DNA of 64,000 nt from HGM11412 sp045536025 (lineage in GTDB: Bacteria; Bacillota; Clostridia; Christensenellales; Borkfalkiaceae), in NCBI GenBank assembly GCA_045536025.1, contig JAZSMT010000010.1:62001-126000 (forward strand), written 5' to 3'. A program made the position numbers and the translations under genes. Position 1 is the stretch's first letter, and each line of letters opens with the position of its first letter. Positions 40,769-48,877 of this stretch are shown piece after piece. A model generated the notes under the pieces. The model saw nothing but the letters and a program-made list of their open reading frames with translations, was not told where the DNA came from and made no database searches.

Positions 40769-42811
40769 ATGGACGTAGACAAAATTAGGAACGTAGCGCT
40801 TATAGGTCATAGCGGAGAGGGTAAAACCACACTTGCAGAAGCCATTTTGTTCAATATGAACGTCGTTGACCGACAAGGAAAGGTAGAAGACGGTAACACC
40901 GTAATGGATTTCGACGGGCTTGAAATTGCAAAAAAATCTTCCATTTCACTTTCTTGTGCGCACGGAGAATATAAAGGGTATAAGTTTAATATCATAGACG
41001 TACCCGGTTATTACGATTTTGAAAGCGAGCTTGCTCAAGCGCTTGCAGTTGCCGATTCGGCAATTATAGTTGCTTCGGGTAGCGGAACGCTTACCGTCGG
41101 TACCGAAAGAGCGATTGATTACTGCGTAAAACGCAAAATCCCTGCAATGCTCTTTATAAACGGACTTGATAAAGATAATTCCGACTTTATTAAAACGGTT
41201 AATGCAATCAAGCTTAAATACGGGCATAAAATAGCACCGCTTATTCTTCCAAATATCGTAGAGGGCAAAATGAAAGGCTTTGTTAAAGTTGCTTACGGCG
41301 TTCTTCGCGACTGGGAGAGAAACGAATATCCTATTCCCGATTATTTGAAAGAGGCATACCTTGAGGCAAGGCTCACGGTTTGTGAAGCTGCCGCTGAAAA
41401 CGACGAAGAGCTTTTAGAAAAATTCTTTGAAAACGGCACGCTTTCCGCAGAAGAAATTGAGGCAGGCTGTAAAAAAGGTATCAACTCTTGTTCGACTATT
41501 ACCGTGCTCGGTGGTAGTGCCTTTAAAAATCACGGTGTATTTAACCTTATGGATAAAATTATATCCACTCTCCCAAGTCCTAAGGACGCGGGCATTCAAC
41601 GCGCCGTTGTAGACGGAGAGAAAACTCCCGTATACCCCGACGAAAACGACCAAACGGTTGTTAGAATTTTCAAAACGGTAGTAGACCCATACGTTGGTAG
41701 ACTTAACTACGTTAAAGTAATTTCTGGTAAGCTCAAAGTTGGGCAAACGCTCAAAGTGTCTGGTTGGGGCGAGGAAAAAATTAGCGGTATCTATACCGTT
41801 ATAGGCAAAAGGCAGGTTAGTGTTCAAGAGCTTAACGCCGGCGATATCGGCGCCCTTTCAAAACTCGACAACGCACGCACGGGCGATACCTTATTTGAAA
41901 AGGTAGACACTCGCTTCAAAGCGTTTGAAATTCCGCCTGCAACCTATAAGCGCGCGGTATACGCCGTTAAAAAGGGCGAAGAGGATAAAATATTTGCAGG
42001 TCTTAACAAGCTTAAAGACGAAGATATTTCTTTCTCGGTAGAGAAAAACGCTGAAACGGGCGAAATGCTTCTTGCGGGCGTGGGCGCAACCCAGCTTGAA
42101 ACGGTTAAGAAAAAACTCAAAGTAAAATTTGGCGTTGACTGTGAGCTTAAAAAACCCAAAATTGCCTATAAAGAAACGGTTAAAGGCGTTGCCGAGGCTG
42201 AGGGTAAACATAAAAAGCAATCGGGTGGCGCAGGTCAATACGGCCACGTTAAAATTAAATTTGAAAGCGGAGCGAGTGACGGCGTTTACGAGTTTGTGGA
42301 CGCGGTTGTCGGCGGTGCAGTTCCTAAAAACTTTATTCCTGCCGTTGATAAAGGCTTAAAAGAGGCCATTAAAGAAGGCGTGTTGGCAGGATATCCGCTT
42401 ATCGACTTAAAAGCAACGCTTTTCGACGGTTCTTCTCACCCTGTTGACAGTAAGGAAGTTGCTTTCGTATCCGCAGCAAAGCTTGCATACCAAGAGGGCG
42501 TTAAAAATGCTAAACCCGTTATACTTGAGCCGGTTATGAAAGTAATCGTGTCTGCCCCCGATAGTTATCTTGGCGATATTATGGGCGATATGAACAAGCG
42601 CCGTGGTAGAATAGTATCCACCGACCAAGACGGCGAACTTAGTATAGTAACGTGCGAAGTTCCCGAAAGTGAAATTGCCGATTATACCGCAGAGCTTAGA
42701 AGCTTTACTCAAGGTCGCGGTAGGTTTACCGCCGAGTTTGAAAGGTATGAAGAAGTTCCTTTTGAAGAACAGGCAAAAATAATTGAACAAGCAAAGAAAG
42801 ATAAGGAGTAA
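40769..42811 (+). CDS. EF-G-like translational GTPase (FusA paralogue)
   Basis: A 680-residue GTPase with the five-domain layout of elongation factor G, but belonging to the divergent EF-G-like group. The nucleotide motifs differ from true EF-G: G1 is GHSGEGKT (13-20) instead of GHVDHGKT, G3 is DVPGY instead of DTPGH, and G4 is NGLDK instead of NKMD. Domain IV (about 445-570, KHKKQSGGAGQYGHVKI) and domain V are present. Loss of the catalytic histidine in DTPGH suggests altered GTP hydrolysis. AGGAG precedes the ATG. Likely operon with the sugar kinase and HD genes. Confidence 0.9.
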   Translation: MDVDKIRNVALIGHSGEGKTTLAEAILFNMNVVDRQGKVEDGNTVMDFDGLEIAKKSSISLSCAHGEYKGYKFNIIDVPGYYDFESELAQALAVADSAIIVASGSGTLTVGTERAIDYCVKRKIPAMLFINGLDKDNSDFIKTVNAIKLKYGHKIAPLILPNIVEGKMKGFVKVAYGVLRDWERNEYPIPDYLKEAYLEARLTVCEAAAENDEELLEKFFENGTLSAEEIEAGCKKGINSCSTITVLGGSAFKNHGVFNLMDKIISTLPSPKDAGIQRAVVDGEKTPVYPDENDQTVVRIFKTVVDPYVGRLNYVKVISGKLKVGQTLKVSGWGEEKISGIYTVIGKRQVSVQELNAGDIGALSKLDNARTGDTLFEKVDTRFKAFEIPPATYKRAVYAVKKGEEDKIFAGLNKLKDEDISFSVEKNAETGEMLLAGVGATQLETVKKKLKVKFGVDCELKKPKIAYKETVKGVAEAEGKHKKQSGGAGQYGHVKIKFESGASDGVYEFVDAVVGGAVPKNFIPAVDKGLKEAIKEGVLAGYPLIDLKATLFDGSSHPVDSKEVAFVSAAKLAYQEGVKNAKPVILEPVMKVIVSAPDSYLGDIMGDMNKRRGRIVSTDQDGELSIVTCEVPESEIADYTAELRSFTQGRGRFTAEFERYEEVPFEEQAKIIEQAKKDKE

Positions 42812-42817
42812 TTATAA

Positions 42818-43741
42818 ATGATACTTAGCGTATGTCCTAACCCAAGCATCGACTGCACGATGGAAATCGAGCAGTTAAACGTAGGACAGCTAAACAGGGT
42901 AAGCAATAAAATAGTAACCTATTCGGGTAAAGCACTTAATTCGGCAATCGGCGTAAGGCGTTTAGGGGGCGATAGTTTTGCCACCGGCTTTATGTACGAA
43001 AACGAAGGAAGCTTATTCGTTGCAACCCTAGACAACGAAGGAGTAAAAAACTCCTTCGTTTGGAATACGGGTAGCGTTAGAACTAACTACAAAATTGTTG
43101 ACAATAAGTCCATGCTTACCGAAATTAACGACAAGGGCGAAAAAGTTCCCCTCGAAAACCAACAAAAGCTCATAAGCTTAGTATCAACGTTATCTAAATC
43201 AGCTTCAGTAGTAGTAATGAGTGGCTCACTTCCAAGTGGCGTGGATAACGACTATTATTGCCGTTTAATTTCAGCCTGCAAAAAGGGTGTAAAAGTTATA
43301 CTTGATACGGCTGGCGAAAAGCTAAAAACCGCCCTATCAAACGGTATTTATATGGTAAAGCCCAACCTTTACGAGCTTGAAACGGTTATGGGCACTAAGC
43401 TTAGCAATCGCTCGGATATGATAAAGGCGTGTCAATCTCTTATAGACATGGGCGCTGAAAACGTACTTCTTTCTCTAGGGCGTGAGGGCGCAATACTGAC
43501 AGATGGAACGGAATCGTATTTTTGCAAAAGCGCAACGGTGGCGGTAAACTCTACGGTTGGCGCGGGCGACAGTATGGTTGCGGCAGCCTCGCTTATGACC
43601 GAGCACGGCGCAAGCAAGCAAGAAATTTTAAGAAACGCCGTTGCCGCTGGTACGGCTTCGATTACCACTCCTGGTACAAATTTATTCTACCGTGATAAAT
43701 TTGAAGAAATTTACGGTAAAATTTACGTTGAAAAGGCTTAA
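42818..43741 (+). CDS. 1-phosphofructokinase family (PfkB) kinase
   Basis: A 307-residue PfkB-family sugar-phosphate kinase nearest to 1-phosphofructokinase or tagatose-6-phosphate kinase. Landmarks are CPNPSIDCTME at the N-terminus, GSLPSGV, KPNLYELE and the anion-hole motif STVGAGDSMVA with the catalytic Asp. Near residue 86 YSGKALNSAIG replaces the usual GGKGINVA form. There is no fructose PTS gene next to it, so the substrate is uncertain. AAGGAG precedes the start. A perfect hairpin lies within the coding region at 43034-43060. Confidence 0.85.
   Translation: MILSVCPNPSIDCTMEIEQLNVGQLNRVSNKIVTYSGKALNSAIGVRRLGGDSFATGFMYENEGSLFVATLDNEGVKNSFVWNTGSVRTNYKIVDNKSMLTEINDKGEKVPLENQQKLISLVSTLSKSASVVVMSGSLPSGVDNDYYCRLISACKKGVKVILDTAGEKLKTALSNGIYMVKPNLYELETVMGTKLSNRSDMIKACQSLIDMGAENVLLSLGREGAILTDGTESYFCKSATVAVNSTVGAGDSMVAAASLMTEHGASKQEILRNAVAAGTASITTPGTNLFYRDKFEEIYGKIYVEKA
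43034..43060 (+). other. Perfect hairpin inside the PfkB-family gene
   Basis: An 11-bp perfect stem AACGAAGGAGT/ACTCCTTCGTT with an AAAAA loop, fully within the reading frame (codons for NEGVKNSFV). No T run follows. Such a perfect intragenic stem is uncommon and its A5 loop equals that of the intergenic repeat hairpins. Confidence 0.7.
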
Positions 43742-43750
43742 ACTAATAAT

Positions 43751-44413
43751 ATGTTAACGTTAAAAGATATTAAGGCTGATGAAGAAGTCAAAGCCCTTAT
43801 AAAAACTGGTGAAAAGCAAATTGACGCGCTTGCATACACCGAGCATTCCGTTCGCCACGCCACAATAGTTTCTAACTGGACGGGGTTAATTTTAAAAGAA
43901 ACGGGTGCGAGTAAAAAACTAATTAATCTCGGTGAGATTGCAGGATATCTTCACGATATAGGCAATTCTCTATCACGCTACGACCACGCGGGTAGCGGTG
44001 CTTTGCTTGCCTACAATATTTTAAAGCGTATGGGTATGAGTTTAAGCGACGCTGCAGAAATTATGATGGCGATAGGCAATCACGACGAGAAAAACGGTAT
44101 TCCCGTAAGCGTTTTATGCTCTGCACTTATAATTGCCGATAAGTCAGACGTTCATAAATCGCGCGTAAAGCATAAGCTATTGAGCGAAAAAACTAATATT
44201 CACGATAGGGTAAATTTAGCCGTTAATCGTTCGTTTGTAAAAGTGGATAAAGAAAATAAGCGAATTGATACCGTCATTGAAACGGACGACAATATTTGCT
44301 CGGTTGCCGATTATTTTGAAATTTATCACACCCGTATGCTTATGTGCACTAAAGCCGCCGAGCTTATGGGGTATAAATACGGGCTTATTATCAATAATTT
44401 AAAATTACTTTAG
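43751..44413 (+). CDS. HD-domain phosphohydrolase
   Basis: A 220-residue metal-dependent phosphohydrolase of the HD superfamily. The metal ligands are visible as H (EHSVRHATIV), the HD doublet in GYLHDIGNS, and D/H residues in AIGNHDEKNG and ALIIADKSDVHKSR. The substrate (nucleotide or second messenger) is unknown. It begins ten bases after the PfkB-family gene. A hairpin that may end the transcript follows and overlaps the start of the YihY-like gene. Confidence 0.85.
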   Translation: MLTLKDIKADEEVKALIKTGEKQIDALAYTEHSVRHATIVSNWTGLILKETGASKKLINLGEIAGYLHDIGNSLSRYDHAGSGALLAYNILKRMGMSLSDAAEIMMAIGNHDEKNGIPVSVLCSALIIADKSDVHKSRVKHKLLSEKTNIHDRVNLAVNRSFVKVDKENKRIDTVIETDDNICSVADYFEIYHTRMLMCTKAAELMGYKYGLIINNLKLL

Positions 44414-44434
44414 TTTTGCAATTTTTTAAGCTTT

Positions 44435-44464
44435 CCGCGCATACTTTACGTATGCGCGGTTTTG
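44435..44464 (+). terminator. Hairpin covering the start of the yihY-like gene
   Basis: Perfect 10-bp GC-rich stem CCGCGCATAC/GTATGCGCGG with a TTTAC loop, then TTTTGT. The ATG of the following gene (44452) is inside the 3' arm. It may end transcription of the HD gene group and block translation of the next gene in read-through RNA. Confidence 0.65.
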
Positions 44465-45270
44465 TATCTAAAATAAAAGAATATAATGATTTTAAAGCTC
44501 GAAAAAAAGCCGTTACCTTTGCAGGGGCGCTCGTGTTTTTTTCTCTTCTTGGGCTTGTGCCAACGCTGTATTTATTTTCTTTAACTCTATCCCTTTTTGG
44601 AAAAGAACTATCTTCTTTAGGCGGTTTTTTTATAACCGAAGAATTTACCATTATTAAAGATTTCGTGTTTTCGGCAACCGAAAATATCGGTGCTGGCGGA
44701 AACGTTATAGCAGGCTTTATTGCCGTGTATTCGTCGGGTAGCTTATTCGTTCATTTGCGGTTGACGGGCGAGGCTATATACAACTATAAAAGCGTTAGCT
44801 CGTGGCTACTTCGAGTGCTGTCTATAATGGGTGCTATAGTTATTAGCTTAACGATATCTTTTTTAATAGGTATATATGGCTTTTTATATCCCGTTATAGT
44901 AAATTTTTTCGGGGCTGTGGGAAACGTAGTTAACTTTCTTATAGTTATGGCGATAATCTTCGTTGCAGTGATACTAATTAACCTCTTTGCTTGCCCGTAT
45001 AAGCTAAACCTTAAAGAGGTTGTAATGGGGAGCTTATTTACCTGCGTTTTTTCAGTAATTTTTACCATTGTATTTTTAATATATTTAAGGTATTTTTCCG
45101 CTTACGATAAAATTTACGGTAAAATTGCGGTTATCCCCGTGTTTTTTATATGGCTGTTTATTATTTTGAGGTGCGTAGTTGGTGGAATAATTTTAAACGC
45201 CTACTTTTTAGGAAGGTGCAAACGATTGACTTATAAAGGTAAATATAGTAAAATTTTAAAAAAAGATTAA
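44452..45270 (+). CDS. YihY/BrkB family membrane protein
   Basis: A 272-residue integral membrane protein of the YihY/BrkB family (once misnamed ribonuclease BN; true function unknown). It has about six membrane segments (28-50, 80-102, 125-147, 160-183, 200-222, 232-250) and the family's VTFAGALVFFSLLGLVPTLY entry. The start is uncertain: ATG 44452 fits the family's N-terminus but lies in a strong hairpin without a Shine-Dalgarno; a TTG at 44416 would add 12 residues. Confidence 0.85.
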   Translation: MRGFVSKIKEYNDFKARKKAVTFAGALVFFSLLGLVPTLYLFSLTLSLFGKELSSLGGFFITEEFTIIKDFVFSATENIGAGGNVIAGFIAVYSSGSLFVHLRLTGEAIYNYKSVSSWLLRVLSIMGAIVISLTISFLIGIYGFLYPVIVNFFGAVGNVVNFLIVMAIIFVAVILINLFACPYKLNLKEVVMGSLFTCVFSVIFTIVFLIYLRYFSAYDKIYGKIAVIPVFFIWLFIILRCVVGGIILNAYFLGRCKRLTYKGKYSKILKKD

Positions 45271-45284
45271 AGGTGGATGAAACT

Positions 45285-45554
45285 ATGAAATGTATTTTAA
45301 CAGTCGTTGGTAAGGACAAGCCAGGTATCATTGCAAAAGTGAGTGGGCTTCTTGCTGAAAAAAGCGTAAATATCGAGGATATATCGCAAACCATAATGCA
45401 AAACACCTTTACTATGATTATGCTTGTAAACTTATCTGGTTCAAGCGTAACGATATACGAGCTTTCAAGTCAAATGAAAGAATTAGGCGAAGAAATAGGC
45501 GTTAATATTCACCTCCAACACGAGGGCGTGTTCGACGCTATGCACAAGGTGTAA
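45285..45554 (+). CDS. ACT-domain protein, UPF0237 family
   Basis: An 89-residue protein made of a single pair of ACT-like strands and helices (MKCILTVVGKDKPGIIAKVSGLLAEKSVNI), the UPF0237 family. ACT domains bind small ligands, often amino acids. The ATG at 45285 follows AAAGGTGG at the proper spacing; a GTG at 45273 is less likely. It stands one base before the UPF0210 gene. The UPF0237-UPF0210 pair recurs in many Firmicutes, suggesting the ACT protein senses a ligand for its partner. Confidence 0.9.
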   Translation: MKCILTVVGKDKPGIIAKVSGLLAEKSVNIEDISQTIMQNTFTMIMLVNLSGSSVTIYELSSQMKELGEEIGVNIHLQHEGVFDAMHKV

Positions 45555-45555
45555 A

Positions 45556-46905
45556 ATGATTAAGACTACTGAGATTTTAGAGACCATAAACATGGTCGAA
45601 AAAGAGCATTTTGATATCCGTACGATAACTATGGGTATTTCGCTTTTCGGTTGCATAAAAGACACGGCTGACGCTACCGCAACCGCCGTGTACGACCTTA
45701 TTTGTAAACGTGGCGAAAATATCGTAAAGGTTGCAAGCGATTTATCGCTTGAATATGGCGTTCCTATCGTTAATAAGCGCGTTTCGGTTACCCCTGCAAG
45801 TTTTTTAACGTCAAAATTTATGGGTGAAGAACTTAAAATTGCACTCGCGCTTGATAAAGCGGCAAGCGAAATCGGCGTTGATTTTATAGGCGGATACTCG
45901 GCGCTCGTACATAAGTCTATGACCGAGGCTGAAAAAAGCTTTATTTTAAGTATACCCGAGGTTTTATCTAAAACTAATAGGCTTTGCTCGTCAGTTAACG
46001 TCGGCTCTACGCGCGCGGGCATTAATATGGATGCGATAAAACTTATCGGCGAAATCGTTAAAAAATCTGCAAATATGACGGTTGACGGGCTTGGCGCAGC
46101 CAAATTTGTTGCCTTTTGTAATGCTGTAGAGGACAATCCCTTTATGGCAGGTGCTTTCCACGGGGTGGGCGAGGGTGATTGTGTTATTAACGTAGGAGTA
46201 TCTGGCCCAGGCGTTGTTCAGCACGCAATACAAGCAATTCCTAACGCATCTATTACCGAACTTGCCGAACTTATAAAAAGAACGGCTTTCAAAATTACTA
46301 GAGTTGGTAACCTCGTTTTATCCGAGGCTAGCAAACGCTTAAATGCGGAAAGAGGTATAGTTGACTTATCTTTAGCACCAACTCCCGTTATTGGCGACAG
46401 CGTTGCTCATATCTTAGAAGAAATGGGGCTTGAAGAAGTTGGCTGTCACGGAACAACCGCTTGCTTAGCACTACTTAACGACGCAGTTAAAAAAGGCGGT
46501 GTAATGGCATGCTCTAACGTGGGTGGGCTTTCTGGTGCGTTTATCCCCGTCAGCGAAGATATCGGTATGATAAACTCGGCTGAAAGTGGCACGCTAACTC
46601 TATCTAAACTCGAGGCGATGACGGCTGTTTGTTCAGTAGGTATCGATATGGTAGCCGTTCCTGGCGACACGCCTGCCTCAACTATATCGGCACTCATTGC
46701 CGATGAAATGGCAATCGGTATGGTAAACAACAAAACCACCGCCGTTAGAATTATACCCGTGCCGAATAAAACGGTTGGCGAATACGTAGAATTTGGTGGG
46801 CTTTTAGGTCGCGCACCCATTATGCCCGTTATAAATAAATCAGCTGAAAAGTTTATAAATAGAGGTGGGCGTATACCTGCGCCTATACACGGTAACAAAA
46901 ATTAA
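45556..46905 (+). CDS. UPF0210 (PFL, DUF711) family protein
   Basis: A 449-residue cytoplasmic protein of the UPF0210/DUF711 family, whose fold resembles the glycyl-radical enzyme barrel but whose reaction is unknown. It begins MIKTTEILETINMVEKEHFDIRTITMGISL and shows the conserved long glycine-rich segments (GVSGPGVVQHAI, CHGTTACLALL, CSNVGGLSGAFIPVSED). It is translationally adjacent to the ACT protein (one base apart) and ends in a terminator. Confidence 0.92.
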   Translation: MIKTTEILETINMVEKEHFDIRTITMGISLFGCIKDTADATATAVYDLICKRGENIVKVASDLSLEYGVPIVNKRVSVTPASFLTSKFMGEELKIALALDKAASEIGVDFIGGYSALVHKSMTEAEKSFILSIPEVLSKTNRLCSSVNVGSTRAGINMDAIKLIGEIVKKSANMTVDGLGAAKFVAFCNAVEDNPFMAGAFHGVGEGDCVINVGVSGPGVVQHAIQAIPNASITELAELIKRTAFKITRVGNLVLSEASKRLNAERGIVDLSLAPTPVIGDSVAHILEEMGLEEVGCHGTTACLALLNDAVKKGGVMACSNVGGLSGAFIPVSEDIGMINSAESGTLTLSKLEAMTAVCSVGIDMVAVPGDTPASTISALIADEMAIGMVNNKTTAVRIIPVPNKTVGEYVEFGGLLGRAPIMPVINKSAEKFINRGGRIPAPIHGNKN

Positions 46906-46915
46906 TTTAAGACAT

Positions 46916-46943
46916 AAAAAGGCTCTTTTAGAGCCTTTTTTAT
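46916..46943 (+). terminator. Terminator after UPF0237-UPF0210
   Basis: AAAAAGGCTC/GAGCCTTTTT with a TTTTA loop. Repeat copy B starts right after it. Confidence 0.9.
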
Positions 46944-47066
46944 TACGTTATAAACGGCGTTATGCTTCGTTTACTGTCACAAAGTTGTGTCCGCCACAAC
47001 CAAAAAGGTTAGTGTCGACCACACTTTGCGCCGAGCCTTGCCTAACTTGTTTCTAACGTGTTAAAC
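46943..47066 (+). repeat. Interspersed intergenic repeat, copy B
   Basis: Closest relative of copy A. Ends ACGTTA/TAACGT form a short inverted repeat. The hairpin is CAC-AACC (46995-47001), AAAAA, GGTT (47007-47010), bulged A, GTG. Unlike the other copies it lies beyond a terminator rather than at a stop codon. A further terminator follows, so most of the 247-base gap before spoIIID is repeat and terminators. Confidence 0.8.
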
Positions 47067-47087
47067 ATCTCTTGCTTTTTGTATATA

Positions 47088-47113
47088 AAATGCGGATTTT
47101 ACCGCATTTTTTT
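47088..47113 (+). terminator. Terminator downstream of repeat B
   Basis: AAATGCGG/CCGCATTT around an ATTTTA loop, then T residues. It lies 22 bases past repeat B, with no gene between, so it would end any transcript that includes the repeat. Confidence 0.8.
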
Positions 47114-47152
47114 ATTCCTTTTTTCATACCTTAATGGTAGGGGGAATAAACA

Positions 47153-47404
47153 GTGTATAAAAGAACTCAAAATAGAGTTATTTTGGAGGCGGAGTATATT
47201 ATAAAATACGGCGCAACGGTTAGAAAAGCCGCAAGCGTTTTCGGGGTAGGCAAGTCTACCATACATAAAGATATGACTGAAAGACTTGAGCTTATCTCTA
47301 AATACCTTTACGAAAAAGTTAAAAAAGTTTTAGAAATAAACCTTTCTGAAAGGCATATTAGAGGTGGCGAAGCAACAAAACGAAAATATTTGACTAAAGC
47401 GTGA
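47153..47404 (+). CDS. spoIIID: Stage III sporulation protein D
   Basis: An 83-residue mother-cell transcription factor active after sigma-E that helps switch to sigma-K. The helix-turn-helix is ATVRKAASVFGVGKSTIHKDMTERL (about 22-46), followed by the basic C-terminal RHIRGGEATKRKY that also contacts DNA. It starts with GTG, with AGGGGG at a good distance upstream. Its stop lies in the terminator that follows. Confidence 0.95.
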   Translation: MYKRTQNRVILEAEYIIKYGATVRKAASVFGVGKSTIHKDMTERLELISKYLYEKVKKVLEINLSERHIRGGEATKRKYLTKA

Positions 47405-47422
47405 GTTTTCACGCTTTTTTTA
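47396..47422 (+). terminator. Terminator overlapping the spoIIID stop
   Basis: AAAGCGTGA/TCACGCTTT with a GTTT loop and a T6-7 run; the stem includes the last codons of spoIIID. Confidence 0.9.
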
Positions 47423-47441
47423 ATATATAGCGTAAAAATCG

Positions 47442-47470
47442 TTGACAAGTACAAAATAATTAGGTATACT
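47442..47470 (+). promoter_or_regulatory. Promoter of the citrate-to-2-oxoglutarate operon
   Basis: TTGACA (47442-47447), 17-base spacer, TATACT (47465-47470). Confidence 0.85.
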
Positions 47471-47487
47471 TGTATACAAATATACAA
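47464..47487 (+). promoter_or_regulatory. Probable operator for the GntR-type regulator
   Basis: GTATACTTGTATACAAATAT-type inverted repeats overlap and follow the -10 box. TTGTATACAA (47470-47479) is a perfect 10-bp palindrome with the TNGT...ACNA pattern common for FCD-class GntR regulators, and ATATACAA repeats a half-site at 47480-47487. Binding here would block RNA polymerase. The regulator is encoded in the same operon at 48878. Confidence 0.6.
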
Positions 47488-47501
47488 TAGGAGATTTTTA
47501 T

Positions 47502-48875
47502 ATGCTTATACTTAACAAAAATACTAACCTATTAGAGCAAGAAACCTACAAATACTCACTTCAAGACGTAGCTGAACCTAATTTGTTTAGAGACGTTTAT
47601 AATTACGATGAAGTTCCCAAAATCGTATTTAATCACCGCCGTTCGCCCATTGACATGCCTGAAAATATTTGGATAACGGATACCACAATGCGTGACGGAC
47701 AGCAAGCGGTTGAGCCGTACACGGTAGAGCAAATCGTTCAACTTTACAAACTTATGTCTAAGCTTGGTGGTCCTAAGGGAATAATTCGTCAAACGGAGTT
47801 CTTTATATATAGTAAAAAGGACCGTGAAGCGCTTGACAGGTGTAGAGATTTAGGGCTTCGATTCCCCGAAATTACCTCGTGGATAAGGGCAACTAAAGAC
47901 GATTTTAAGCTCGTTAAAGAAATGAATATTGAAGAAACGGGCATACTTGTAAGCTGTTCTGACTATCACATTTTTAAAAAGCTTAAAATGTCTAGGCGCG
48001 AGGCACTTGAACATTATTTATCAATCGTTAAATCGGCGTTTGACGCGGGTATTAGACCAAGATGCCATTTCGAAGATATTACGCGTGCTGATTTCTACGG
48101 TTTCGTAGTTCCCTTTATAAACGCCCTTCACGAGCTTTCGGCTGAGGCGGGTATCCCCGTTAAAATTCGTGCGTGCGACACTATGGGCTACGGTATACCT
48201 TTTTCTGAAACGGCGCTTCCAAGAAGTGTTCCCGGAATTATCTACGGTATTAAAAAATACTCGGATATTCCTAGCGAACAAATCGAGTGGCACGGCCATA
48301 ACGACTTTTATAAAGCGGTATCCAACGCAACCGCTGCGTGGCTTTACGGCGCAAGCGCTGTTAACTGCTCGCTCCTTGGCATAGGCGAAAGAACGGGTAA
48401 TATTCCCTTAGAAGCTATGGTTATGGAATATGCATCACTTCGCGGTACGTTTGATGGTATGGATCCTACCGTTATCACCGAGATAAGAGAGTATTTTAGA
48501 AAGGAAATCGGCTATCAAATTCCGCCGATGACGCCGTTCGTTGGCGACTACTTTAACCAAACGCGTGCAGGTATTCACGCTGACGGGCTTTTAAAAGACG
48601 AAGAGATTTACAACATTTTCGATACGGGCAAAATTCTTAACAGACCTGCTACGGTAACCATATCTAAAACTTCAGGTCTTGCAGGTATTGCTTTCTGGAT
48701 TAACAGCTACTATAAGCTTATCGGCACTGAAAAAGAGGTTAACAAAAAAAGCGACGTAGTTATCAAGATTAAAGAGTGGGTTGACAATGAGTACGAAAAC
48801 GAAAGGCAAACGTCAATCACTTCGGGTGAGATTGTAGAGCTTGTAGAAAAATATTCTGATATAAGAGAGAACTAA
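47502..48875 (+). CDS. Probable Re-citrate synthase (isopropylmalate/homocitrate synthase family)
   Basis: A 457-residue HMGL-like TIM-barrel enzyme. WITDTTMRDGQQAVEPY carries the metal and catalytic residues of the isopropylmalate/homocitrate synthase family; WHGHNDFYKAVSNA holds the metal-binding HxH, and INCSLLGIGERTGN is the family's glycine-rich motif. The N-terminal 45 residues before the barrel and the absence of a leucine-sensing LeuA domain match the clostridial Re-citrate synthase described from Clostridium kluyveri. Co-operonic aconitase and isocitrate dehydrogenase strongly support condensation of oxaloacetate and acetyl-CoA. Homocitrate synthase is a less likely reading. AGGAGA precedes the ATG. 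Confidence 0.82.
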   Translation: MLILNKNTNLLEQETYKYSLQDVAEPNLFRDVYNYDEVPKIVFNHRRSPIDMPENIWITDTTMRDGQQAVEPYTVEQIVQLYKLMSKLGGPKGIIRQTEFFIYSKKDREALDRCRDLGLRFPEITSWIRATKDDFKLVKEMNIEETGILVSCSDYHIFKKLKMSRREALEHYLSIVKSAFDAGIRPRCHFEDITRADFYGFVVPFINALHELSAEAGIPVKIRACDTMGYGIPFSETALPRSVPGIIYGIKKYSDIPSEQIEWHGHNDFYKAVSNATAAWLYGASAVNCSLLGIGERTGNIPLEAMVMEYASLRGTFDGMDPTVITEIREYFRKEIGYQIPPMTPFVGDYFNQTRAGIHADGLLKDEEIYNIFDTGKILNRPATVTISKTSGLAGIAFWINSYYKLIGTEKEVNKKSDVVIKIKEWVDNEYENERQTSITSGEIVELVEKYSDIREN

Positions 48876-48877
48876 GT

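Noticed and set aside
45483..46136. Antisense frame of 217 codons opposite the UPF0210 gene
   Set aside because: Complement of a strongly conserved gene; no start signal; low-complexity composition.
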